Assembly (NCBI GenBank): GCA_037576195.1
Contig: CM075102.1
Coordinates: 13,884,745 to 13,948,744 of the forward strand
Length of the DNA stretch: 64,000 bases
Reading direction: 5' to 3'
Source: Phytoseiulus persimilis
Taxonomy: Eukaryota > Arthropoda > Arachnida > Mesostigmata > Phytoseiidae
Shown: positions 34,422-46,200 of the stretch, one piece after another
How positions within the stretch are numbered: position 1 is the stretch's first letter
Layout: each line of letters begins with the position of its first letter
Position numbers and translations under genes: made by a program
Notes under the pieces: generated by a model
The model's input: only the letters and a program-made list of their open reading frames with translations
What the model was told of the DNA's origin: nothing
The model's database searches: none

Positions 34422-37400
34422 TTCACCCCCTCCGTCCCATTCCCCTCACCTTTCCCAGTTCTAGATTCCCGACATTGGTGTGAGAACTCGCTCTTGTCAG
34501 GACTTCAGTTGTGCCGCCGAGGCGTCGCGCTCTTCCAGGATCAGTTCTCATCTATCGACCTGTCGGTCAGCTGGTCCGCCCGGATGCCTCGCGCCCCGAC
34601 AGACGAACAGACGGACGGACGAAATCACTGAGTGGACGGATGATTGGATCACTGACTGACGCGCGGAATCGGCGTGAAACACGTCTGTCACGCGCTGTCT
34701 GGCTCTGGAATGCGTTCCGATCGTCTAACCGAACGAGCTCGTCTCATACAGCACAGCGAAAAAACCCACTGCCATCGGATCCGGCTGCTTCGGATACGAA
34801 ATTCGAACAACGGAACCAGGGAACAGAAAAAAGTTTGAGAATCGAACTGACTGCCGAAAACATCCGACCTCTTCACGCTGTTCCATAACAATTGACGGAA
34901 CTCGTTCTAGAGATCGACCGACCCTTCCCCGCCGTGACGAGAACGTATTTCTTTGGGAGTAAAATATCCGGTGTACCATGGGACAAAAAGCCAGACGGCA
35001 TCAAAGTCCTGATCCGCACTAAGAACCAATCAGCCACGTCATCAATGTCGTAAGGAGGGAGATCGAGGATAGAATGCGAGTGTGTTTGAGAAAGACCGGA
35101 CCGAGATACGCGACGCTGCTTCGAAGCCATTGTGGACGATTCATGAGAAAAGTCAAGGTGAAAGGAACCGTAAAACAAAGGCCTCTTGTGATAGACCAAA
35201 GCGCCAACCCTCATCTCCTAGGCGATCCCAAGTATTAATTATTCATCCGCGACACTAACGGATCCGTTCCACGCCGCTCAGGGGTAACAGCCGGAACGCT
35301 CGATTCGATGAGCAATCTTGAAAATCGAGTGGGATCACATACAGCAACCTGGCGATGATGGAAAATAAATGCCAACTGTTTGAGCACCACACTCACTGCA
35401 AGCCTCGATCACTGCTCTACGCCATACAGAGCGATATCTAACTGGACCTTGAGCCGAAAAAAACTCACTTTGGGAACCGCTTCCCGAAATCGTCCGTTCG
35501 GGGATCTCGGATAAAAATGTAGGTTCTGTTTTCTCCATAAACTTGAAAGACAACTCCGTAAACTCCAGGTTGGGTGTGTTCCCCGGAGTTTCCGCACCAA
35601 ACAAGGCATCGGTAACCATGGCATGTTTCGCTCGATGTAAACTTTGCGCTGCCGGTCATAAATAAACAGCAAGAAGCCCGGCTTTCTCCTCCAGGCGAAA
35701 ATTTCGCTGAGCCGGGTTGATGACCGACCATCGACAGCTGTTCCGTAGCGCATGCTCATTCCCCAAATAATGTTCAGTGATTGCAATGATATTGTATGAT
35801 ATCAGGAGGAATGTTCGTATCTGGCACCTGACTCAAATTTGCCAAAGCCGTCAACTCTGATGGGAGAGCGGACTTCGAGCGGGCGGATGCACCTCTGCCC
35901 AGCCGTGAGAATTTCTGAAGCCTGAGGCCACCTGAAGCTTCTCCAGAGAGCTGCACGGCCAACATCATGGGGGAGTCGGAACGAGAAACTCCAACGGAGG
36001 AAGCTGTACGTCACGATCTCTTGTGTTGATCTGTGCGTGGGGGTGAACCCTCATGTCAACTTCGCACCCGGCTCCCGTGTTCCCCTCTGTATCCGAGTGT
36101 CCAATCGCTTGCTCTAGATGCGATCGATCGCCTAATGAACAGATGAATGGTCGGAGCGAGCGAACGAGCCGTCCACGCGACTCATTCAAATTCATTCCAC
36201 TTTTCAGACTCCGGCCCACTGGCAAGCAGCTGTAGATTGAGCTGTGTTTGACTCCTCCAAAACTTGTTGACAACAGTCCGATAATTATCCAACAAGCCAT
36301 TCCCAGATTTCGCGAATTGCTCCGCTTGCTTCGAATGTAGCCGCAGAGTTGAACATGACCTCACGGCTTGACAAAAGGTCGCTGGGCCGACCTTCCAGTC
36401 TCGGAAACGTGTGAGAATCTTGGATCCCGTTAACACGGGCATTCCCAGCGCCGATGGAACGTAAAGCTGTCCGAGGTTGCCGTTCGGAGCGGACCTGTCG
36501 TTCGCAATGATCCGTTCCGATATGAACGGTAGCCAGAAGGAACACGGGGAGCGGAAAACCAATGGGAAAGCCTGTGTGTGTTTCCTGTCAACACAGAACG
36601 CTCACGAACTATAAACGAAACCAACGGGCCGCATCGCCTAGCACTGTAGGAGAAGCATCACGTGCAGTTACACGACTTCAGGGCTCAACCGGCTCCCGTG
36701 CCTGTGCGTCGGCCGATCCGAGGCGTGGACGAAGCATCGATTGATGAGCGAGAGAGGCGATTGGAATTTCCTGCTCATTCATGAAACGAAAAGGTCGCTG
36801 AGAGTTACCCGGAAAGGCCGCGCGCTTCTGCGTTGTAATCGAAGTGTTTATTTGAATGCCGCGGACTCGGTCCGCTCGAGGAACCCTGCCCGACCAGCGG
36901 GCAGTCACCAAAGTACCCAACGAAGCGAGCTTACTAGTGTTCCAGCAAGGGCGAACAGCCACAGGAAACATCGCTCCGGGTCAGGCCTCGCGTATAGGAT
37001 CCAGACACTGTGATGATCACGCTGCTGTAACGCTGTAGAATCGATGAGTTGAGCACCTCCGCGGACATTTCGCAACCCAAAGTCAAGTCTGAGCTCGTGC
37101 CTCCAACTGAATGCATGAACTCAGCGTCCTGGCTCCGCAAACTACGTTGCAAGTTGCGACCGTTACTGAGACTGTGGAAGATGATATGGAGAAACCGCAC
37201 AGATTACCTTTCACGATATCAGAATGTGCTCAGTGCATACGCCTCCCCGTACAGGAATCGAGGACAGTTCCTGTTGGATCTCCGGGCAAAGAAATACTCG
37301 GGAGATTGGGCCATCGGGCCTTGTTTGCTCAGAGTTGACCACCACGCGAAGGTCAGTACCGTGCAAACTGGAGTTTGCGTGCTCATACTTGACACTCCGG

Positions 37401-37753
37401 AAATTAGACAGGAATAATGTGGAGTGGAGGGAAGTGATGCAAGATACATTGTCGCTTCGTGAGAGGTAGATCCCCCCAGACCGGACATCGGACGAAACTG
37501 ATTCGGACGGGTTGCAGCCTTCCCAAGACCCAGCGGTACTAATTTCAATTCGAGTCTTCCGATATCTGATGCGGTTCACGGATTTCAGTCCGAGCTCACT
37601 CCGCTTGGAGATCGGTGGATACGGTCGTCGAGACTTCATGCGAGAATCGTTCAAAGTGCGACGAAAGTATCATAAAGTATCGGAGCAGTCCCGAAGTACT
37701 GGGTGGCTTTCGCTCGTTTCAAAATCTCAACAAGTTCGCCTGGAGAAGACGCC
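34422..37753. other. no firmly supported gene; several protein-like fragments
   Basis: Fragments at 35,335-36,014 and 36,182-36,562 (minus) and 37,111-37,360 (plus) look partly protein-like in competing frames. An unrecognised multi-exon gene is possible, but I cannot build a consistent model. Confidence 0.3.
36182..36442 (-). other. short protein-like open frame
   Basis: 86 codons from the ATG, containing SKILTRFRDWKVGPATFC and VVNKFWRSQTQLNLQLLASG. The frame is open further upstream to 36,562. No family recognised; may be an exon or chance. Confidence 0.2.
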
Positions 37754-38212
37754 ATGAACTCCATAACTGAGAAATTCTGCTCGGACGACTCATTCGGTTC
37801 AATCGATTCCTGCATTCTCGATCGCAGTCCCGCGCTCCCAGGAACTCGAACGAGTCTACGATACTCAGCCTTGCGGACGACTGGGCATGAAGCCTCATTT
37901 TATGTTCATGGTCGAGAACTTTCAGCTACAATGGCTCTTGTCCATATTCCATCGTACGCTTCCTCAATCCGATCATCCATTCAGCCACTTTTCAACGATT
38001 CGCTTGTTGCCTCCGTTTTATTGCTTCGTCCCACTTGTCCACCGAGCGTTCCGCAGTTCAAAATAGTCGAACAGCCGACTCAAACGTTCTCGCAAGACGT
38101 CAAACGGGTTGAAGGTCGATGGTTAGGCGCCGTCTATTTCGAGGGGCGTTTAGAGTACGTACGGTTTGAGCTGGCTCACCGTGCGAGCTTATTTCGAGAT
38201 GACTATTTCTAG
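37754..38212 (+). CDS. hypothetical protein, 152 residues, single exon
   Basis: ATG in a good context (GCCATGA) and an intact frame to TAG. The start is Ser/Asp-rich (MNSITEKFCSDDSFGSIDSC), and the middle and end look ordered (SLVASVLLLRP, VEGRWLGAVYFEGRLEYVRF). The frame extends 17 codons upstream without a stop, so it may be an internal or terminal exon. No family recognised. Confidence 0.35.
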   Translation: MNSITEKFCSDDSFGSIDSCILDRSPALPGTRTSLRYSALRTTGHEASFYVHGRELSATMALVHIPSYASSIRSSIQPLFNDSLVASVLLLRPTCPPSVPQFKIVEQPTQTFSQDVKRVEGRWLGAVYFEGRLEYVRFELAHRASLFRDDYF

Positions 38213-40920
38213 ACAGGTGCCGACGGGCACTCGGTCGCCTGACGCAATTCGGTGAACCCTCCGCTAACTCTCCGAACGGGCCCATTCCTTTTTCTGGGGG
38301 GGATCGGCTACTGTGCCAGCGGGGAGGAGAATCTGCTCACGCCTTGCCGTTTGCCCATCGCCTGCCCGCCGACGTCGTTATTACCGCACCCAAATGTTCC
38401 ATTAACACTCCAGTGGGAGTAGCTTGATTACAAATCGATACGCATATGTTGGGGTACTGTATGTGGGCTCCGACCTGGATGTCAGTTTCAATCTCAAATC
38501 CTCTACTTGATTACCTCCTTTCGAGGACGAATTTTCCAAGACCCTGACTCTCGCAGCGGAAAAATAGGTTCGTTCTAATTAATGTCCCACGTTTTGGAAC
38601 GTTTTCTGGGCTCATTCAAGTGGAGAATCTCCCGAAGCTCAGGAGCGGAAAGAGTTTTCTTCACAGAGCGGCTGCTCTGGAGAGGGCACGTCCGCAGCCT
38701 CGGTTTGCATCAATGTTCGTTCCTTGGTTCGAACTGTATCACATTCCTTAGGATATCTTAGCCGAATCCCGGACAATCATTTCACAAAACTATACACCTC
38801 AGCCGCGAACCAGAACAAACACCGAGGCAGTCGGTTAGTCAACGCTCGGTTCGCGACTTGTCGTGAGCATCATGCGTTAAACGTCATCCGCTCAAGGCAA
38901 AAGTATTCGCGTCAAACCGCCGCCGTACAAAACGCAGCTCCGAACGAAGCAGCCGACCGACGGAGACTATCTGTGCTGAGGTGAGGACTCGACGCTAACC
39001 AGGTAGCTCGGAAGGCTCACAGTCAGTCAGCCTGGTAGTAACGCAGGCCAAAAGAGATCAGACGAATCAACCGACGTCGACCTTAACGTTTACCGTTGAC
39101 GCTGGCGCTACCCAACGTCAAAACGGTCGGCTGGTTCGCTTCCGACTACCTCGGAGCCGTCACAAACCTTGGGGAACAGCCGAGAAACTCCTCGCTGTCA
39201 TCCGGTCGAACGAAATCGGAACAGAGAGATTAACGAGCTCGACTTGGGGCTTTTTCGACTTTGGCCGAAAAAAAAACAGGAAACGAAGCCGAAACACGGC
39301 ACGCACTCCGACCAAAACAATGTTCGCCGATCGAGGAGACGACGACCACACCCGCGAACTTTTCCGAATTGACACCTCGCCGGAGAATTTTCGGAAGCAA
39401 CCGCGCTCGAAAGGCGAATCTCCGGAACATCTTGGGAACGTCGAGCGGCTTTCCAGCTCCGCTAGCAAGCTGGCTTCGTCGGTCTTTCAATGACGACCGT
39501 CAGAGCGGCAGTCATACACAGCGAGCTGCTAGCGGTGGCTGGCTGCAGGCAGTTAGCTACGGGGAGAAGTTCACTCACCGACGAAGGTATCCACACTCTG
39601 TTGAGGCTCGCAGTGAGTACGATACACAAAGCAGGACAGTCACTGGATTTTTTCTTCAAAAATAAGATCTGGTACGCGGTGACTTCCACTACAAGGGACG
39701 AAGTCAGTTCAGATCTCTCGCTGCTGACTGAGCCTCATCCTGTCGATGCTCCTTCTCCCAAACAAGCAGCAGCAGCAACACCAACCACTCCACCGGACTA
39801 AACGCACACAACCCGCACACGGCGAGCGGCGAGTGCCCGGCCCTCACAGCTTGCCATTGTCAACGCCAGGGGGCGCTGTCGGACGGGCGCTCCCGGAGCG
39901 CCGACTTTCAAATGTTTGTTTGGATGAGAGGCGCGGTCTTTTCGAGTTTGGTAACTGTGCGCAAACGCGACGTGGTCGAGGAAACGCTCGGTGGATCAGA
40001 AACCGCGGCGAGCTACCGGAGCTGAGAAGGAAGCGGTTTACCACAGCTCTTCCATACGACAGGAATCTCTCGACGCCTGACTACAGGCAGTTCCGGGAAT
40101 GTCCACCGCAGCATCATCCGACTCCTGGCAACACAGCGGGAAGTTCTGAATGATGGAACCACGGTACCGGTGCCTAAAATCTTTTCGAGACACCGCAGCA
40201 TCTTCGAAAACTCCCCCCATCTCAATCCGACAGGTTTGCGACGATATACTTCGTCCGGCAAGGAATGACGCGGTGCTCACACCCTTACGAAGCGGGGACT
40301 GGGCGCCTCTGCAACATGAGCCGGCCCGAATATCGATAATCTGGTGGATTCTTGGTCTTTTCGCCGTGCGTTAGAGATATTGCCTGTGTGTCACATCGAA
40401 ACAGTGTCCCACAACCCCGACTCCGGTCTTGCTTACACACGACGATGAGATTTCATTCGTGTCTGGTGATCGGTTGATGACGCTCCCGGCCTCAGGGTAG
40501 GGCAAGCCCAAAGAAACACCAGTTTTGGTTTTGAGGAGAGTGCATACCGTTGCAGACATCTAAATCGATGCACGAACGCAATTGTCGATGGTTACGCGAC
40601 TCGAGACGCTTGGCGTGCATGACCTCTGAGGATGACCTCACGACTTTCTTCCTCGTCCAGAAATCTGGGAGTTGGTTCTCTCCGGGACTTTGAAGCACGC
40701 GAGAGACTGCTATCTCATTATCTCATTCTGATTGTCGACGAAAACTCCAGATGTTAACGTTGAGACACTCCTCCAAGAGTTCCTGGGATCGGAGAAATCG
40801 CCGTCCTCTTTCTCTCTCTCTAAGATCGCGAAGTATCGGCACCGACTTCAGAACCACGTGAACCTAGTGCCAAGGCTCCTCAAACTACCCATGCTCGTTC
40901 CTCAGTTTTCAGTGCGTGAC
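38213..40920. other. no gene seen
   Basis: Short frames only, without domain or splice support. The hAT-type MITE begins just to the right. Confidence 0.5.
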
Positions 40921-40928
40921 CTTGGAAT

Positions 40929-41170
40929 CAGTGGCGTACCCAGAGGGGGGGGGGGGAACCCAGGGGAAGGGTGGATTATATTCTACTTTGATGGACGAAA
41001 AAGTTCCACAAAGATTCAATCTTATCAGGAAAGCTCTCACAGGTTTGAAAACCATGTTGATTGCGTAATGAGAATCTCGCGACGATGATCATCATCATCA
41101 TCGGCATGATCATCACCTCCTTGGCCCCCCCCCCCCCCCCCCCCCAAAAAAAAAGCTGGGTACGCCCCTG
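40929..41170 (+). mobile_element. hAT-type MITE with perfect target duplication
   Basis: A 242-bp element. The left end is CAGTGGCGTACCCAG and the right end CTGGGTACGCCCCTG, inverted repeats with one mismatch. It is flanked on both sides by the identical 8-mer CTTGGAAT (40921-40928 and 41171-41178). The 8-bp duplication and the CAG termini indicate the hAT superfamily. No coding capacity. It carries a G run near the left end and a C run followed by an A run near the right end, so the arms can pair further. Confidence 0.92.
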
Positions 41171-42080
41171 CTTGGAATATCCTCTCTTTGGAACGAATCA
41201 TCTCGGGTCCAACCGAAGCGACTCGGGGAGTCTCGACTCGTGTCGGAAGGATTCTCGTTCCCCACAAGCCACATTTCGGCGAAGATCTTCTTTGCGTCGA
41301 GTATTATGCGAGAATCTGTCATACGATGACCCGCATTAGCGGAGCCGCCGGAGATGGAACACCTGAACTTAGATTTTGGAAGTCGTTTTAGTAGTCCATT
41401 CTCTTATGAGCCTGCGTGATGATCCGTGCGGGGCGTCATCTGTGCTCCACGAACAAATCTGTTTTTAGTTTACGAGTACGCTCTATTTTTAGCCGGGCTC
41501 TCCGTCGATTCTGCAACCAAATCCCCGGGTCTCCTGCTCCACCTTACTATTTGACTACTCTCCTCTAATCCGCCGTCACAAACGCTGGTAGTCCCTCCTG
41601 GATTCCTGCCATTCTAACGAGTATTCGAGTGGAGCGGAGAATCTAGAGAAAATGTTCAGATCTATCAGACCTTCCCGGGGGAGTTTCCGCTCAGGGTTTG
41701 AACCCGAGTTCTAGTACCCGGGTCACTCGCCAGGGGGACCCACCAGCTCCAAATCACCCTACACCGGGATCTACATGGAGGCATGCCAACCACGGTGCTG
41801 TGACAACCACAACAACCCAGAGTATCAGCTGTTTGCAGTTGATTGCGGTTCGTACTCCCAAGTACCGAAAACCCGGAGAATACCTGAACTGGTTCTCGAG
41901 GCTTCAGTTGTGCTGCTGGAGTGCTCACGAGCGTCTCGACCGAGGGTCGTTTTCTCAGTGGGTTCCCGGCGCAGTTTTCTCTCGAAACGAAGGCGGCGCG
42001 TGGCCGCGGTGTGTGACAATGATCGACGCGGGCACTGAGCTTTGAACCTCTTCTTCCACTGAAAATGTGATACGGAGAAC

Positions 42081-42192
42081 ATGCGGACTCCAGGGGTCCT
42101 TCGGATTTTTCCGCCGCTGCTGCTGCTAGCGCCCTTCGTCGCGTCAAACGCCATCGGAGATCGGCCGAAGATTGGAGAGGAGTCTTTCAAAC
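42081..42192 (+). CDS. putative first coding exon of a secreted or membrane protein
   Basis: An ATG opens a textbook signal peptide: MRTPGVLRIFPPLLLLAPFV, then ASNA as a likely cleavage site, then GDRPKIGEESFK. The exon ends at a strong donor (gtgagtga) in phase 1. A good acceptor (ctatttgcctccag) 168 bp on opens 42361-42417, which is in phase 1 at both ends and has its own donor (gtgagagt); it would add SGETILATAFGYLAFLSR. A third acceptor at 43,167 could lead in frame to a short Cys-rich tail ending at 43,276, but that link is speculative. No family recognised. Confidence 0.38.
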
Positions 42193-42360
42193 GTGAGTGA
42201 GATCCCAACACACGCAGTATACGATCCGGAAGACCAGCTGCGGGGTTGAAGTTATTTCTGGAATCTGGGCGGACCGGGTAATGTTCAGAAGGTGACAGTT
42301 CAATCTCCGGGATCGGACCGGCGCATCCTCGTGAGAGTTCCTCGGACTATTTGCCTCCAG

Positions 42361-42417
42361 AGTCCGGCGAAACAATTCTCGCGACGGCCTTCGGCTATCT
42401 CGCGTTTCTCTCTCGAG
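42361..42417 (+). CDS. possible second exon following the signal-peptide exon
   Basis: 57 bp between ttgcctccag and gtgagagt, phase 1 on both sides, joining in frame to 42081-42192. Short and without a recognised motif; supported only by splice sites and phase. Confidence 0.25.
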
Positions 42418-43276
42418 GTGAGAGTCACTCTTCCGAAACGAGGGAACTCCCCGGCTGGGAAAGAATGAGCTATAGGAATAACGTTGGATATTCTTCAGTA
42501 AGATGTTACCGAAGGGGGGGAGGACGCGAGAAGAAGTCCCGAATGGAGGTATCCCCGGCGTTTCGCGAGTGCTCGGGGCCCGAGAGGATTGGCAAAATAG
42601 TTAGCACTCAGGAATCGCAGATGGAAAATAAGCCGTGACGTGCCATATGTTTATGAAGCCATCTCGAGTCTCTGCATCTGGCCGATCCCGATGAATTGAG
42701 GCGCGAGAAGAGAGAACGGAAGATATCTTGAGAGGCACTCGAACCGAACTTTGACGCTCACACGATAGCGGACGATACTCGGGATGGAGCCGGATCGTCG
42801 ATCCTCGGAATTTCAAAACCCTCCCAGCATCGCTCCCAGCCAGTGATTCGTTCGGACCAATCACTTACAAGAGGTGAGGCGTTATGTTGAATCTTCGCTT
42901 GGTTAGAACAAATCTTGAGCAGATGTGTGCCAAGTGGGTATGGTTCGGACAGCCTCGCAAAATGGTTCTCGGTTGCGTAGTACGGAGTGTCAGAGGCCTT
43001 GGGGGTAGGCCCTGAGAGGAATTCCGCACGTGAACTTTGTTCGGGCAGCGACAACGCATTAGTTAAGATGTTTGTTAACGATTTCGGCCCATGACACAGT
43101 CTAGAGGATTAATCCGGGAATTTACGATGTTCTGAATTGCGATCGTTCTCGAAACATTTACTGCAGCTGCTTCCGAGGCTCACCGCTCTTGTTGCTGTCG
43201 TGGCTTTCGACGTTGCTGTTGTTTTGTTTTTATTTCCTCCGCGTCAGAAAACTACGAAATACAGGGCGCGATGTGA

Positions 43277-46200
43277 GAGGCAATCAAAGTGTTGCGGCTG
43301 TGACCAAACCTCTTTTTCTTTACTATCCCTCATTCTCTCCCCATGAGCTCCTCTTGCCTTTCCCCTTCATCTTCGTCGCTGTCGTGTGCTTCACCGCCCG
43401 CTCCAAGACGAACTTTTGACGCGTCCTCGGACTGATAACTCTGCGGAACAGCTTTCCGCTCGAATTTCCGAAGCGGCTCGTGTGAGCATCGGACAAAATT
43501 ATATTGAATGTTTGAAGCCTTCCCAAGCGATCTAACGCCGTGGACCTCCAGGGAAGGGGGGGGGGAGAGGGAAGGTAGCGATTGGACAGCGATGCTGTTT
43601 TACCTTCCCGTTCCAGCACTCCAGAAAGTCATCGAGACTCAGCGAACTCGATGATCGCCTGGGGCAACGACGAAAGCTCTTGCAGTTTATTCCTGGATCG
43701 CAAATAGTTGTTCTCCCCCCATCGAGCTTCGATGACGTTCGATCACAGTTGTGGTCAAGTCGGCAGAAGAGTGACTCTGAAGCGTTGCTGAGAAACTCTT
43801 CCGCTCATCCACACCTCGAGCGAGGGAACCGGAAAAACGGGACTCTGAAAATTATCCTACAGAGCTCCCGGCGAGGAGGATCGGCTCCCAACGATCGGCT
43901 TTGCCTATTTGGCTCGGACACGTCGCCGAGTATTGTTAAAAGAGTTGTTCTCGTTCTACTAATCCGGTTGGACGCCCAACCTGGTCGCCGATCGCCCTCC
44001 AATCCATTTGATGGACGCGATCAGACGCCAGCGGAACAAGGTTCGTTCTGATGACATATCACGATGAGTCAGTCACAACACCTCTACGCATCGTGACCAC
44101 CCTTCCCTCGAATGGACGAACGAGCGGTCGACTGGTCCGTTGACAGATCCGAGAACGTGGTCAGATAGAAGTATGGAATGTTTCCGATGGAAACGAGGCC
44201 AAGGACACGCTTTCTTCTTCGATCCCTCGGAGATCGGATTCCTACGCTGCTGCTCAGTCTAAATTTGTCACACTGTAGATACTTGAATGTTTTGGTACTT
44301 GATAGTGGGTGTATCGGAACTGATACTCGACCCGCATCCTGGGTGTCGAGTAAACGATTCGAATCGTAAATTCTGTCCATGTAGACAGGTTATTTCTCGG
44401 AACTCAGAGCCGTCCTCCGTCACGCTGATACATGATAGTCCTCGAGGATTGCCTCCGAACGGACTACGGTCTTTGCGCATCCACTTCTTGGGCATACTTT
44501 GACATACGCGCAATGAGCCGACTCTTTTTAGAGCAGTCATCTGTCCTTTGTTGGCGATTGTTTGAGAGCTCGACAGCATTTAGCTGTTCAGAAATCCGGC
44601 GGCTCCGATTACGTTTCTTGAGCACGACGGGATCGAGGGTGGAGCGTTCAACATGGTCAAGGACGTTGTCCAAGAGAATTTCGCACCAGGTATTATCATA
44701 ACTAATAACAGTCGTAACTCATATTCAGCTAGTGGTCGTGGCCACCGCCGACTCGCTCGCTCAGAAGGTCATCCCGCGATCCGCCTGATGAGCTAACTAA
44801 GCATCCGGCTGTTCGTGGTTGGTTTCCAGTCGAGAACTATTCCGTCAACAATCCGAACACCCGCTCGATCAGATATGCAGGCAGCCCGGTCGCCAGGGAG
44901 TCTCAGGCCTACAGCTACTGAGACGACCTTTGGACAAAAGCATAGCCTTGAACACTCGCCTGGGTGTCTGATGGTGCTTTTGTCACGCTTCCGCTGTCCC
45001 GATCCAAACTAGTTTTCCTTCGCTCGTGTTGTTCAAGTATTCGTTCGAGCGGTTTTCGATCTGGAATGTACTCGATCCAGGGATTCGTCATCGGGATTCC
45101 GTTGTTTTGGGCAAGCGGCTGCAACACATCACCGGACCGGACGGGTGATACAAATTGCTGGGATGCTCTCCTCTGAGATCGGACGGAACTAGCCGATTCC
45201 CGGCCTCGAACCCATCTCAGTCGAGCACACCACAATTTTCATTTGAAAGAAAGCGCTCTCGGTGGACTTTATCTGTTTTTCCATCTAGAGCCCTGAAGCA
45301 CGTTCGAGTTCTCCGCTGAAGCGATTGCGCCCCCAGAATCGAGGTAGATGAATCATGGCGCGAAAAATTTCTCCGCACCAACAAGGATTTTGTGCCAGGC
45401 TTGCGTAGAGTCGCCCGCTTGACCGGAGCGACCAGGTCATGCAATTCGGGATCTCTCAGCCTAAGGAAACGGGTTGCTGGACCGTGTGACCGCGTACGGC
45501 CTTCACACCTGAACGGCTCTCGGAAATCCTCTACGATCAGGACAACGTGTCCTGGGTGATCCGGTGGCCACCCCGAGCCTCACATGGTTCGAGTCGAATC
45601 TCTCGGAATTCACCGTCAGGAAAAGGTTAGGGCAGCAGCCACAACGTTCCGTCAAAGCTTTCCTCCAGTCCTCGGGGTTCTGATGCAATATCGATTACTG
45701 TCGTCTGCTGGCCCCCTCAGAATAGATTCTACCCCTTCAAATAGGATTCTGGCCCGGGGTTGATGTTCGGGGTCTACCGAAACCCGACGCGATGATCGCT
45801 GATTGGAAACTAACAATGATTAGGTCATGGTTACTACCGGCTGCGACGCTGCCTCACATATGGACCTTTCGTTCCATTCGGGAACGAAGATGATGCTCCA
45901 ACTTGCGCACACGAAACAGAGTTGAACGCTGCAGGGGAGCGGGTTGAGGGCCTTGAAGGAAATGAGACGACGTGCTCGGAGGCTACGAACAACATTTCGG
46001 TTATTGATTGCCGTTAGCCAGGCGGTCTCGATCACGGTTCCGATGGTCCGCCCAGTCACTTGAGCTGCTAGCGGAACAGAGGAAGGAACAAACTGTTGAA
46101 AACTATTCTACGAAGTAGAGGCGTCCAGAGGAGTCGATCGAGTCCAACAAGGATGCCGCCGGTAGGGAGAAGGGATCCGATTTGTTTCTCAGCTCCGCTG

